A DNA stretch of 64,000 nt from Ruminococcus sp. zg-924 (GTDB lineage: Bacteria; Bacillota; Clostridia; Oscillospirales; Acutalibacteraceae), in NCBI RefSeq assembly GCF_024433635.1, contig NZ_WNJZ01000005.1, positions 54,302-118,301 on the forward strand. Direction: 5' to 3'. Positions 41,745-50,679 of the stretch are shown piece by piece (the first letter of the stretch is position 1; each line of letters opens with the position of its first letter). The notes beneath the pieces are model-generated. The model ran no database searches, was not told the DNA's origin, and saw nothing but the letters and a program-made list of their open reading frames with translations. Both the position numbers and the translations under genes were made by a program.

Positions 41745-42437
41745 ATGCTACTAAATATATTTGAAGGTATTAGCAGCTTTTTTCTGTTTTTAATTCTTCA
41801 CGTTACAGGTTCAAACGCATTTCCAAAGCCTTTGACGGCTAAGGAAGAAGAAATGTATCTTGAGCGTATGAAAAATGGTGACAAGGAGGCTAAGAACAAG
41901 CTTGTTGAGCATAATTTAAGACTTGTTGCACATATCATAAAGAAATACTATGCAAGTTCAAACGACCAAGATGACCTTGTGTCAATAGGAACGGTAGGTT
42001 TGATAAAGGCGATAAACACGTTTAACCCTGAGAAAAACATAAAGCTTTCAAGCTACGCTTCAAGGTGCATTGAAAATGAAATTCTTATGCATTTTCGCTC
42101 TGTCAAGAAAAGAGCTCAGGATATATCTTTAAATGAAGCAATTGATTCAGATAAGGACGGAAATCCTCTGACACTTATGGATATAATGTCTTGCGAGGAC
42201 AATATAATTGACGATCTTGACATAAAAATCAAATCGGCACAAGTCAGAGAGTATATTAATCAATGCCTTACAAAGCGTGAGCGAACAATAATAATACTGC
42301 GCTACGGTTTGAATAATACAAAACCTCTTACCCAACGTGAGGTTGCGCAAATGCTCAAAATATCACGGTCGTATGTTTCACGAATAGAAACCAAGGCTCT
42401 TGGCAAGCTAAGAAAATGCTTTGAGAAAGAAAATTAA
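41745..42437 (+). CDS. sigK: Sporulation sigma factor K, with pro-sequence
   Basis: The 230-residue protein has a hydrophobic N-terminus (FFLFLILHVTG) of about 25 residues before SNAFPKPLT, equivalent to the pro-sequence of Bacillus pro-sigma-K. Sigma region 2 follows (NLRLVAHIIKKYY, DLVSIGTVGLIKAI, KLSSYASRCIENEILMHFR) and region 4 ends the protein (LTQREVAQMLKISRSYVSRIETKAL). It is one uninterrupted gene, without a skin-type insertion. Sigma-K drives late mother-cell genes. Its stop overlaps that of the dockerin protein on the other strand. Confidence 0.92.
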   Translation: MLLNIFEGISSFFLFLILHVTGSNAFPKPLTAKEEEMYLERMKNGDKEAKNKLVEHNLRLVAHIIKKYYASSNDQDDLVSIGTVGLIKAINTFNPEKNIKLSSYASRCIENEILMHFRSVKKRAQDISLNEAIDSDKDGNPLTLMDIMSCEDNIIDDLDIKIKSAQVREYINQCLTKRERTIIILRYGLNNTKPLTQREVAQMLKISRSYVSRIETKALGKLRKCFEKEN

Positions 42438-44440
42438 TAATTAGGACGATAATAACCGTTAATAAACTTACTGTAAAGCTTGAACTTACGGCAGTAAACC
42501 TTTGTATTTGTATTTGTAACTGTTGGGTCATCCTTTATTGGTTTGCCTTCTACGGGAGAATTTGCTGTTGTGTTCCCTTCAACCGTATAAACATATTCGT
42601 TGTCAACCTTGTAGACTATTCCGACGTGGTCAGAAAAATATTGGTCCTGTCCGGGATAATAGCCCAATTGATTCCATGTAAATACAATTATATCTCCGGC
42701 TCTCGGAATTGAATTATATCCCTCATACCAAGTTCCGGCGCCTCTTGCAACACCGATACGAGGAATGGAGCCAGCTCCTCCGGAAATAGGAATAATGTTT
42801 GAAAGTCCGGATTCCTTTGAAACGGTGCTGACAAACCAAGCGCACCAAGCGTCTCCGGGACATGCACCGTATGGTGCCATTACTGATATAAAATGCGAAT
42901 AGCCATATCCCTGGTAAGCAAGCGCTCTATCAAGAAAACTCTGAATATTATTGGGTATCTTTTCAACTACAACACTGCATACAGCAAATACTCCGTTATA
43001 TGTTTTAACTGTAATTTTAGCTGTTCCGGGACTGACAGCATAAACCAAGCCTCCTGCAGCTTTTACACTTGCAACTATTGAATTACCTGATGAGTATGTA
43101 ATATCATAAGCACCCTCACCTTTTGGAAGTAAGCTGTTTAAATCAAAAAATTCACCGACTCTGAGCGTTAATATCACCTTATTAAGGCTAATATAGGTTG
43201 GCGCATTTTTAACCGTAATTTCACAGGTAACCTTTTTTCCGTTGTAGGTAGTTGCGGTAATGCTTGCCGAACCAACCGCTTTTGCGGTTACTAAGCCGCC
43301 GGCAGCATTAACGCTTGCCACAGCGGAATTATTGCTTGAATACAGTATGCTGTAAGCTCCCTCACCTGTTGGAAGTGAGCTGTTAAGATCAAAAGTTTCG
43401 CCGATTCCGAGAGTTACAGAAGTCTTATTTAAAGCAATGTCAGTTGGAGCTTTTTTGACAGTAACCTTACACGATGCCTCAGCTCCGTTATGTGTAGTAA
43501 TTTTAATTATTGCCTTACCGGTTGATACAGCCGTTACTGTACCCGACATTTTGTCTACAACGGCAACAGCGGTATCAGAGCTTGAAAATACGGCGTCGGA
43601 TAAATCAGTGCCGTTCGACGTACTTTTTATCAAGGTAAACTGTTCGTTAACGCCTAAGGTAACATATTCTTTATTCAGCGACACTTCATCAGGCTCAGTT
43701 GCTTCTGTCGGGTCAGTTTCGGTTGTCGGTGTGGTTGCTTCTGTCGGATTGGTTTCCGTTGTCGGTGTGGTTGTATCAGTAATTGGGTCGGTTTCCGTTG
43801 CAGGTGTGGTTGTATCAGTAATTGGGTCGGTTTCCGTTGCAGGTGTGGTTGTATCAGTAATCGGGTCAGTTTCCGTTGTCGGTGTGGTTGTATCAGTAAT
43901 CGGGTCAGTTTCCGTTGTCGGTGTGGTTGTATCAGTAATTGGGTCGGTTTCGGTTGTCGGTACGGTTATATCCGTAGTTGGGTCGGTTTCGGTTGTCGGT
44001 ACGGTTATATCCGTAATTGGGTCAGTTTCCGTTGCAGGTGTGGTTGTATCCTCAGTTGGATTGGTATTGACTATTGTAGTACCTATTCCGAGGTCTTCGC
44101 TTAACATTTGAAGTGTGTACTTTTGAACCAAAATACTGTCAAGCAAATTAACACCGTTATCTTTATTTACATTGGCACAGATTAATTGAGCATTATTAAA
44201 TTTTACTACGGATAACGAATACTTCTGAATTATAATCGCATCAATGAGCTGAACTGTTTTGTCAGAATTTGCATCTCCAAGAACCAACTCCTTTGTTGCA
44301 TCCTCTGACGAAGAATAATCTTGATTATCAGCTTCAACAGCTTTACCGTTCACAGCACCTGTGGACACAACAAAAAGCAACATAGTGCAAATTAATAATA
44401 AAGAGATAACATTTTTCACAGACTTTTTTGAGCTACTCAT
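42434..44440 (-). CDS. Dockerin-BIG2-CHAP wall hydrolase
   Basis: The start is the ATG at 44440, behind GAAGGAG; the GTG at 44461 lies upstream of that site. The 668-residue protein has a signal peptide, a type I dockerin (two calcium-loop repeats, GDANSDKTVQLIDAIIIQKY and ANVNKDNGVNLLDSILVQKY), about eight Thr/Glu/Asp/Pro 13-residue linker repeats, three BIG2 Ig-like domains, and a C-terminal CHAP domain with Cys in WCAWF and His in DHVGIV. CHAP domains cut peptidoglycan amide bonds. The dockerin suggests docking to a cohesin-bearing scaffold, a feature of cellulosome or amylosome bacteria. Confidence 0.9.
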   Translation of the reverse strand: MSSSKKSVKNVISLLLICTMLLFVVSTGAVNGKAVEADNQDYSSSEDATKELVLGDANSDKTVQLIDAIIIQKYSLSVVKFNNAQLICANVNKDNGVNLLDSILVQKYTLQMLSEDLGIGTTIVNTNPTEDTTTPATETDPITDITVPTTETDPTTDITVPTTETDPITDTTTPTTETDPITDTTTPTTETDPITDTTTPATETDPITDTTTPATETDPITDTTTPTTETNPTEATTPTTETDPTEATEPDEVSLNKEYVTLGVNEQFTLIKSTSNGTDLSDAVFSSSDTAVAVVDKMSGTVTAVSTGKAIIKITTHNGAEASCKVTVKKAPTDIALNKTSVTLGIGETFDLNSSLPTGEGAYSILYSSNNSAVASVNAAGGLVTAKAVGSASITATTYNGKKVTCEITVKNAPTYISLNKVILTLRVGEFFDLNSLLPKGEGAYDITYSSGNSIVASVKAAGGLVYAVSPGTAKITVKTYNGVFAVCSVVVEKIPNNIQSFLDRALAYQGYGYSHFISVMAPYGACPGDAWCAWFVSTVSKESGLSNIIPISGGAGSIPRIGVARGAGTWYEGYNSIPRAGDIIVFTWNQLGYYPGQDQYFSDHVGIVYKVDNEYVYTVEGNTTANSPVEGKPIKDDPTVTNTNTKVYCRKFKLYSKFINGYYRPNY
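43705..44065. repeat. 39-base tandem coding repeats (linker of the dockerin protein)
   Basis: About eight copies of a 39-base unit encode TETDPITDTTTP-like 13-residue repeats between the dockerin and BIG2 domains. Some neighbouring copies are almost identical, so the copy number may vary between strains. Confidence 0.85.
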
Positions 44441-44510
44441 ACAGTATGCTTTCTCCTTCACTGAATAATTTTTTTAAACACATATTTTGAAATATTTCTC
44501 AATTGTATTT

Positions 44511-44539
44511 ATCTTAACTCATATTACTTATCAAGTCAA
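44511..44539 (-). promoter_or_regulatory. Promoter of the dockerin-CHAP gene
   Basis: TTGACT (44534-44539) and TAAGAT (44511-44516) on the minus strand, 17 bases apart. Confidence 0.7.
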
Positions 44540-44667
44540 GAATTGATTGCGCTAAGCTTATATTGTATTACTTATAGATGCTTGCAACTCTTTTACGTTA
44601 CTTTTTATTCAGAATAAATCCGCCTATGATCAAAGAAATCACAGACGGAAGCAACATATTATTCAAC

Positions 44668-45594
44668 TTAAATAATTAGAATGTATGGATTTTGTGAAGC
44701 GTCAAGTATGCTCAAGTATGAAAGCAACGCATCTTCTGACACGGCAACACAGCCTGCTGTCGGAGCGTAGCCAATGTGGAAGAAAATTGCCGAACCTTTG
44801 CCGGGGATTATCGGATTCATATTGTAGTTAATTACAAAGCCATACTTATAGCTGTTATAGTAGCTTATCATATGCTCGGCACTTGTCCAATCCTTGTTTG
44901 CTGTACCCTCTACCCTCTGATTGTAATATGCAGAGTTCGGGTCGTCTACCCAATATGTATCGCTTGTAACACGGAAAGAGTTCAAAGAGGTTTGCGGCAT
45001 ATTATCAATGTAGAACATATCTCCGATTGAAAACAGACCATACGGTGTTTTGTAATCACCCTCTGCCGATTTTATATCTACTCCGTTACTGCCAACATAT
45101 CCGTAAGAAGTAAGCCCTAAATCGGACCAATTGCCGCTGTTATCTTTTACATACATATTAACAACAGCCGAATTGCCCTGCGAATTAACTATAATGAGCT
45201 GCTGTGCCTGCAAATTATCAACTGAATAGCCTGCGCTTTGAAGAGCCGAAAGCATTTCACTTGGAACAGACCTATTTTGTGCTTGTACGTTCGTTTCAGA
45301 ATTGCTTTTTGCCTTAGTTTCGGACTCCGGCTCAGTTTTTGTTTCCGATTCCGCCTTTGTGTAGGATTCAGTTTCAGAGGTTGATTTATCTGATTCTTTC
45401 TCTGTTGGCTTAGTCGATGTTGTTTCGTCAACAGGTGAATCATTACTGCTTAAAGTATTAATTGCCGGAACAGTATCGTTTCCGCAGGAAACAAAGTTGA
45501 ATACCGCAACGAAAATTGCAAGCTCAAGCAACACTGCGCCTATAATGATTAGCGTTCTGTATAATTTTTTACCAAATTTTTTCTTGTTATTCAT
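44668..45594 (-). CDS. Membrane-anchored L,D-transpeptidase-like protein (YkuD type)
   Basis: The start is the ATG at 45594, behind CGGTGGTTAT, giving 308 residues. A membrane helix near the N-terminus (LIIIGAVLLELAIFVAVFNF) is followed by a Ser/Thr/Glu/Lys-rich linker with many TE and SE repeats. A C-terminal YkuD-type domain carries FFHIGYAPTAGCVAVSEDAL, giving the catalytic His and Cys. L,D-transpeptidases make 3-3 cross-links or attach proteins to peptidoglycan. It is the downstream gene of a tandem pair; ten bases separate the two. Confidence 0.85.
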   Translation of the reverse strand: MNNKKKFGKKLYRTLIIIGAVLLELAIFVAVFNFVSCGNDTVPAINTLSSNDSPVDETTSTKPTEKESDKSTSETESYTKAESETKTEPESETKAKSNSETNVQAQNRSVPSEMLSALQSAGYSVDNLQAQQLIIVNSQGNSAVVNMYVKDNSGNWSDLGLTSYGYVGSNGVDIKSAEGDYKTPYGLFSIGDMFYIDNMPQTSLNSFRVTSDTYWVDDPNSAYYNQRVEGTANKDWTSAEHMISYYNSYKYGFVINYNMNPIIPGKGSAIFFHIGYAPTAGCVAVSEDALLSYLSILDASQNPYILII

Positions 45595-45604
45595 ATAACC
45601 ACCG

Positions 45605-46810
45605 TTATGATATTTCAATTACCGGATTTTTATTTGAATCAAGGTATGACAAAAGTACTATCATATCACTTGAAGAAATATCTATACATCCGAGAGTCGG
45701 CTTCAATGTTCCGTTATAACCGCATATAGTTATAACCGAGCCTTTTCCCGAAACAGCAGAGTTCGGCGTTTCGCCGTCACCGTTATGCTCAATAAAGATA
45801 TTATAATTGTAGTTTTTATTTACTGCAAATTGTTTATATGTATTTTCATAGCCGCTGCCGCTGTAATCATTTTTGGTAACAAGACAGTTGTAATATTTCG
45901 ACGAGGAATCGTCAACGAATATTGAATTGCTGTTAATTTGTTTGTAATTTAGGTCTGTATTGGGCTTACTCAAGCCATAACAAAAACCTAAGTCATAAGT
46001 TCCCTTCGGAGTAACCTTTTTTCCCTCTCCGTAGTTACTGCCGACACCGTTTGTACCAACTGTTGCATTGGTTGAAAACAGGCTTGTCCACTGCCCGTTT
46101 TGCCATTCATACAGAGTAAGAGTTGCAGTTGATCCGGAGGACACAACCTCAATCTTTTGCGAGTTGTAGGGTTTACTCGGCTGTGTTTCCGGTATTGCAG
46201 TTTCCGCTTCAGTAGGCTGAGTGTATGGCTCGGTTACCGGCTGAGAGGGTGATAAAGCGCTTGATTCCGAGCTTTGAATGTCGCTTGAACTTTCAAAAGG
46301 ATTCGCCCCGAACATATTATTGTTATCCGATTTATTACCGTTAATTGAAGGAATAAGCAAAACCGCCGCTGCAACCACTGCGGCAAGCACCACCACTGCG
46401 GCTATAATAAGAGATACGATAACCGCAGTGTTCTTTTTAGGCTTTACTGCGTTTGCGGCAGGCCCAGAATACTGATTCTGCTGATATGAGCTTGCACTGT
46501 TTGAGGTTGAAGAATCAAACGTATTATGAATTGAGTTTTGAGTGTTTTGTGTGTTTTGCGTATTTTGTGGCTTGGTCTGAGGAATAACAGCTCCGCAATG
46601 CTGACAGAATTTTGTATTATCACGAATAGGTTTGCCGCAAGCACTGCATATTTTAATCTGATGAGTAACAGCGACATTTTCATTTATATTAAAATTATTT
46701 TGCGTATTATTGAAATTTGGTTCAGACGGAGCAGTAATCGGTGTACCGCACACAGCGCAAAACTTGCTGCCTTCACGAAGCTGACTACCGCATTTTCTGC
46801 AATATGCCAT
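45605..46810 (-). CDS. Zinc-ribbon, membrane-anchored L,D-transpeptidase-like protein lacking the catalytic His
   Basis: The 401-residue protein starts with two zinc ribbons (CRKCGSQLREGSKFCAVCG and CSACGKPIRDNTKFCQHCG). A membrane helix (about 135-160; VSLIIAAVVVLAAVVAAAVL) follows, then a Ser/Pro/Thr-rich linker and a YkuD-like domain. The Cys motif is present as LGCIDISSSD, but the position of the usual His in the neighbour's FFHIG reads ITICG here. It may be inactive or use another residue. The zinc ribbons face the cytosol, so this links a cytosolic module to an outer wall-binding one. Confidence 0.82.
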   Translation of the reverse strand: MAYCRKCGSQLREGSKFCAVCGTPITAPSEPNFNNTQNNFNINENVAVTHQIKICSACGKPIRDNTKFCQHCGAVIPQTKPQNTQNTQNTQNSIHNTFDSSTSNSASSYQQNQYSGPAANAVKPKKNTAVIVSLIIAAVVVLAAVVAAAVLLIPSINGNKSDNNNMFGANPFESSSDIQSSESSALSPSQPVTEPYTQPTEAETAIPETQPSKPYNSQKIEVVSSGSTATLTLYEWQNGQWTSLFSTNATVGTNGVGSNYGEGKKVTPKGTYDLGFCYGLSKPNTDLNYKQINSNSIFVDDSSSKYYNCLVTKNDYSGSGYENTYKQFAVNKNYNYNIFIEHNGDGETPNSAVSGKGSVITICGYNGTLKPTLGCIDISSSDMIVLLSYLDSNKNPVIEIS

Positions 46811-46842
46811 ATTTTACCCACCTTTTCAATATATTTGCTTTA

Positions 46843-46871
46843 ATTATACTGCAAAATCGAAATCTTTTCAA
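46843..46871 (-). promoter_or_regulatory. Promoter of the L,D-transpeptidase pair
   Basis: TTGAAA (46866-46871) and TATAAT (46843-46848) on the minus strand, 17 bases apart. Confidence 0.7.
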
Positions 46872-46884
46872 CAAATTAATACTA

Positions 46885-46922
46885 AACGCACCGTTTCGGT
46901 ATGGTTTCCAAAGCGGTGCGTT
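46885..46922 (-). terminator. Terminator of the Clp ATPase gene
   Basis: AACGCACCG-TTTCGG pairs with CCAAA-GCGGTGCGTT; it lies ten bases after the stop. Confidence 0.7.
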
Positions 46923-46930
46923 ATTACTTA

Positions 46931-49234
46931 TTATAATATATCAAGTTTTATGCCGTTTTCATCAGCTGAAAGGGCGATTGCCTGAATTTCTCCCTCACGG
47001 TGAGAAATAATTGCAGAAGCTATCTTATCCTCTACCTCACGGCGAATTGTATGGCGCAAATCTCTTGCACCACTCTTGCCGCCACAGGCTTTATCAGCGA
47101 GGAATTCCTGTGCTTTTTCATCATATGAAAGCTTAATGCTCTTCTCTGCGAGAGTATCAACATATTCTGAAAGCATTAGTCCTGCAATTTTTATAAAGTT
47201 TGGCTTGTCAAGCTCGTTAAACACGATTATCTCGTCAATACGGCTAATAAATTCAGGACGCAGAAACTCAGACAGCGCCTTTGTTACTCTTTCCTTATCA
47301 GCCGCCTGCTGAGTTTTGCCAAAGCCGAGTGCTCCGGATTGCTTATTACTTCCGGCATTTGAAGTCATAATAATTACGGTATTTTCAAAGTTGACATCAC
47401 GTCCGTGAGCATCTGTCAAGCGACCCTCGTCAAGAATCTGAAGAAGAATATTAAGCACATCAGGATGTGCCTTCTCTATTTCATCGAACAAAAGAACGCT
47501 GTAAGGGCGACGGCGAACCTTCTCTGTAACCTGTCCTGCCTCATCATAGCCAACATACCCCGGAGGTGAACCGATAATCTTTGACACCGAGTGTTTCTCC
47601 ATAAACTCGGACATATCAAGTCGAATAAGCGTTTCCGGTGTATCGAACAGTTCCTCAGAAAGAACCTTTACAAGCTCTGTTTTACCAACGCCTGTCGGAC
47701 CTACAAATATGAACGAAGCAGGACGTCTGCGTGGACTTATTTGAACACGGCTGCGGCGTATAGCGGCAGTAACGGCTTCAACAGCTTCATCCTGTCCTAT
47801 AATTTTTTCCTTAAGCTTATCCTCAAGGTCTGCAAGCTTTTTAAGCTCGTTTTCCTGTACTCTGCTTGCAGGGATTCCTGTCCACAGCTCTATAACCTTT
47901 GACAAGTCCTCTTCCTCAACCTTTGCTCCGAGAGCCTCATCTTGAATTTCAGCCGCTTTCTGCTGAATTAGTGCAAGCTCCGAACGTACTTTTGCAAGCT
48001 TTTCATAGTCAATTTTTTCAGGCTCTGCCGTCAGCTTTTCCTGCTGATAAATAAGCTGTTTTTCCTGCGCTTTGTAGCCGTCATATTCTTCCATTTTTTT
48101 GTTGCGAAGTGCAGCACATGCACAAGCTTCGTCAAGCAGGTCTATCGCTTTGTCCGGCAGGAAACGGTCATTTATATACCTTTCAGACAGAACAACTGCT
48201 CTGCGCACAATCATATCAGGAACGGTAACCCTGTGGTGCTTTTCGTAATAGAATTTAACACCAGTTAAAACGTCTATTGTTTCGGCTATTGAAGGCTCGC
48301 CAACCTTTACAGGCTGGAATCTTCTTTCCAAAGCGGAGTCTTTTTCAATGTACTTTCTATATTCGTTAAAGGTTGTAGCTCCTATAACCTGAATTTCACC
48401 TCTTGAGAGTGACGGTTTTAATATGTTTGCGGCGTTCATTGTGCCCTCTGAATCGCCTGTGCCAACAAGATTATGCACCTCGTCAATGAAAAGGATAATA
48501 TTTCCGGCAGCCTTAACTTCCTCGGTAAGGCCCTTAATGCGGCTTTCAAACTGACCTCTGAACTGAGTTCCTGCAACTAAAGCCGCTAAATCGAGCAAAT
48601 AAATCTCTTTATCCTGAAGTCTGAAAGGAACATCGCCCGCAGCAATTCGCAGTGCAAGACCCTCGGCAATAGCAGTTTTACCGACGCCCGGCTCGCCAAT
48701 AAGACACGGGTTGTTTTTGCTGCGCCTGCAAAGAATCTGAATAACTCTGGCTATTTCCTTATCTCTGCCTATTACTGTGTCAATTTTTCCGGCTCTTGCC
48801 TTAGCAGTAAGATTTTCGCAGTAAGCATCAACATTGCGACGTTTTTTATTTGACTTTTTATCCTTCTTATTATTCTGCTGGTTATTATCTTCCTTTTTAC
48901 CGTCAAAGTAATTCTGGAAGAACGGGAACGTCGGCGCTCCGCCGGGAGAGAATCTGTCATTATCCTCGTCAGAGCCATCTCCTTCTGTCAGCTGTCCCAT
49001 CATCTCTGCAAAATTAGGCATTTCGCCGTCCTCAGACATACTCATCAGGCTGTCCACCTGCTCCTGTACATTATCAATATCCTCATCGGAAATGCCCATC
49101 TTTTCCATCATATCAGTAACAGGCTTTATTCCAAGCTCTTTGGCGCACGAAAGGCAATAGCCCTGCGGCTCTGAGTTAGCGCTTGAAGATACAAACACAA
49201 CAGCAGGTCTTTTTTTACATTTACAACAAAGCAT
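46931..49234 (-). CDS. ClpE/ClpC-type AAA+ unfoldase with N-terminal zinc finger
   Basis: The 767-residue protein starts behind AAAGGAGATTGATTT. The first 40 residues are a four-Cys zinc finger (CCKCKK and CLSC), as in ClpE. AAA-1 has [10 protein letters not shown] and an [11 protein letters not shown]alker B. A middle coiled region (about 400-440) follows, and AAA-2 has [10 protein letters not shown] and [10 protein letters not shown] with [11 protein letters not shown]. The usual ClpC N-domain is absent, so ClpE is the closer fit. It probably works with ClpP, which is not in this window. No CtsR-like operator is obvious. Confidence 0.9.
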   Translation of the reverse strand: MLCCKCKKRPAVVFVSSSANSEPQGYCLSCAKELGIKPVTDMMEKMGISDEDIDNVQEQVDSLMSMSEDGEMPNFAEMMGQLTEGDGSDEDNDRFSPGGAPTFPFFQNYFDGKKEDNNQQNNKKDKKSNKKRRNVDAYCENLTAKARAGKIDTVIGRDKEIARVIQILCRRSKNNPCLIGEPGVGKTAIAEGLALRIAAGDVPFRLQDKEIYLLDLAALVAGTQFRGQFESRIKGLTEEVKAAGNIILFIDEVHNLVGTGDSEGTMNAANILKPSLSRGEIQVIGATTFNEYRKYIEKDSALERRFQPVKVGEPSIAETIDVLTGVKFYYEKHHRVTVPDMIVRRAVVLSERYINDRFLPDKAIDLLDEACACAALRNKKMEEYDGYKAQEKQLIYQQEKLTAEPEKIDYEKLAKVRSELALIQQKAAEIQDEALGAKVEEEDLSKVIELWTGIPASRVQENELKKLADLEDKLKEKIIGQDEAVEAVTAAIRRSRVQISPRRRPASFIFVGPTGVGKTELVKVLSEELFDTPETLIRLDMSEFMEKHSVSKIIGSPPGYVGYDEAGQVTEKVRRRPYSVLLFDEIEKAHPDVLNILLQILDEGRLTDAHGRDVNFENTVIIMTSNAGSNKQSGALGFGKTQQAADKERVTKALSEFLRPEFISRIDEIIVFNELDKPNFIKIAGLMLSEYVDTLAEKSIKLSYDEKAQEFLADKACGGKSGARDLRHTIRREVEDKIASAIISHREGEIQAIALSADENGIKLDIL

Positions 49235-49275
49235 AAATCAATCTCCTTTATAAACAAAAAGGCAATCGTTTTCGT

Positions 49276-49875
49276 TTATTTCAAATTTTTTAAGGTTTTA
49301 TTATCTTTAAGTAGCTGAAAAAACAGCAGCGCATACATAACAAGCGCAAATATCATGGCTATTGAGGTAATCACCAATAGAATTGTAATTAAAAGTGAAA
49401 GCTGTAACGCCAAAGCTGTTCCGCCGAATACCTCAATTGCTACAATTGCTGTTATTGAAACATAGAACACAACGGTTGCCAATTTTCCGTACCATTTAGC
49501 AGCAGGCGGAGTGATGCCTTTATGAATCAGATATGCACCGCCAAGAAGCATTAAAATGTCCTTTGCAGCCAAAATGACAACTAACAGCCTAACGTTTGGA
49601 ATAAGTATTCCGATACAAACAATAACTGCAACAAGAGTAAGCTTATCGGCTATTGGGTCAAGCATTTTTCCAAGCTTTGAAATCTGATTAAAATGCCTTG
49701 CTATCATTCCGTCAAACATATCGCTCAAACCTGAGATAACAACGCATATTACAGCACCTATGTAGTTTTCTGAAAGAAAAAACACTATCATAGGAATAAT
49801 AAGTATAATTCTGAACATTGATAGAATATTCGGAATTGTAAAAATTTTATCCTCAGCGTTTTTTTCTACACCCAT
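49276..49875 (-). CDS. pgsA: CDP-alcohol phosphatidyltransferase (phosphatidylglycerophosphate synthase)
   Basis: The 199-residue membrane protein starts behind CAGGAGGGGAAGAA. The CDP-alcohol motif is complete, D-x2-DG-x2-AR-x8-G-x3-D-x3-D, as DMFDGMIARH followed by GKMLDPIADK. There are about five membrane helices. It transfers phosphatidyl groups from CDP-diacylglycerol to glycerol-3-phosphate, the first step towards phosphatidylglycerol. The gene lies between cvpA-like and the Clp gene. Confidence 0.88.
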   Translation of the reverse strand: MGVEKNAEDKIFTIPNILSMFRIILIIPMIVFFLSENYIGAVICVVISGLSDMFDGMIARHFNQISKLGKMLDPIADKLTLVAVIVCIGILIPNVRLLVVILAAKDILMLLGGAYLIHKGITPPAAKWYGKLATVVFYVSITAIVAIEVFGGTALALQLSLLITILLVITSIAMIFALVMYALLFFQLLKDNKTLKNLK

Positions 49876-49911
49876 TTCTTCCCCTCCTGAATATTCACAG
49901 TCTTAATAATT

Positions 49912-50592
49912 TTACTTAAATATAAATCCGAAAATATTAAAATTATAAAATAGCTTGAATAAAATTGTATTATTGATTTCTTGACTGTATGAAGCGTCAA
50001 AACCTGAAAACAACTTAAGAATCGAAACAAAAAGCATTATAAGCACGCTGCCCTTAAGAAAACCAAGCACACCGCCCAAAGTTCTGTTGACCCCATAGAG
50101 AATCGGCACACGACAAAGCTTATTTGCCATACGTGAAAAAAATCTTACCGCAAACATTATAAGTACAAATAGTACAACAGTCAGGGCTGCGGAACATATA
50201 CCGATTATGATTGGTGCAACTATCTGCTCAACAGTGCTTGCAGCATAGTCAATTCCGCTGTCTACTACACCTTGCAGCTGCGGCGATTCAGAGATATTTG
50301 GTACGAGAGCTTTGATTAAGTCAGGCAAATTTTCCGTTATCTGTTCAACAGTTGTGACAGTACCTTGCTCGACCGTACCTTGGAGAGAATCAGTTACAGA
50401 AGTAATTATACCCTGCTTTATGAAAGAAGCATATATCCACTGAGCGAATGCTTTGCCAAGAATAATTGACAGATAAGCCGACACCAGAGTGCCGATTAAG
50501 TTTATTGCACTTCTGATTAAGCCCTTATATATACCGCTGATTACAAATACTGCAAGTAACAGAAGAATTATTCCGTCTAAAAACACGCTCAT
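49912..50592 (-). CDS. CvpA-family membrane protein
   Basis: The start is the ATG at 50592, behind GTGAGGTTACAT, giving 226 residues. It opens FLDGIILLLLAVFVISGIYKGLIRSAINLIG, the CvpA signature, and has four membrane helices. Between helices two and three is a long loop that is not typical of the smallest CvpA proteins. The family was linked to colicin V production in Escherichia coli and may act in envelope maintenance; the function in Firmicutes is unclear. Confidence 0.83.
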   Translation of the reverse strand: MSVFLDGIILLLLAVFVISGIYKGLIRSAINLIGTLVSAYLSIILGKAFAQWIYASFIKQGIITSVTDSLQGTVEQGTVTTVEQITENLPDLIKALVPNISESPQLQGVVDSGIDYAASTVEQIVAPIIIGICSAALTVVLFVLIMFAVRFFSRMANKLCRVPILYGVNRTLGGVLGFLKGSVLIMLFVSILKLFSGFDASYSQEINNTILFKLFYNFNIFGFIFK

Positions 50593-50679
50593 ATGTAACC
50601 TCACTTAGTACAGTTTCTGCTTCTTAGGGTAAAATATATCATAAATCAAAGAAAAATACAACAACAAATTATGAACAAG

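Noticed and set aside
41745..42437. sigK interrupted by a skin-like element
   Set aside because: The gene reads through from pro-sequence to region 4 without a break.
43705..44065. CRISPR array
   Set aside because: The 39-base units are contiguous, in frame and without unique spacers; no cas genes are seen in the window.
43437..44111. Plus-strand frame of 224 codons rich in Val/Ser/Gly
   Set aside because: It is the antisense reading of the tandem linker repeats and BIG2 region of the dockerin protein.
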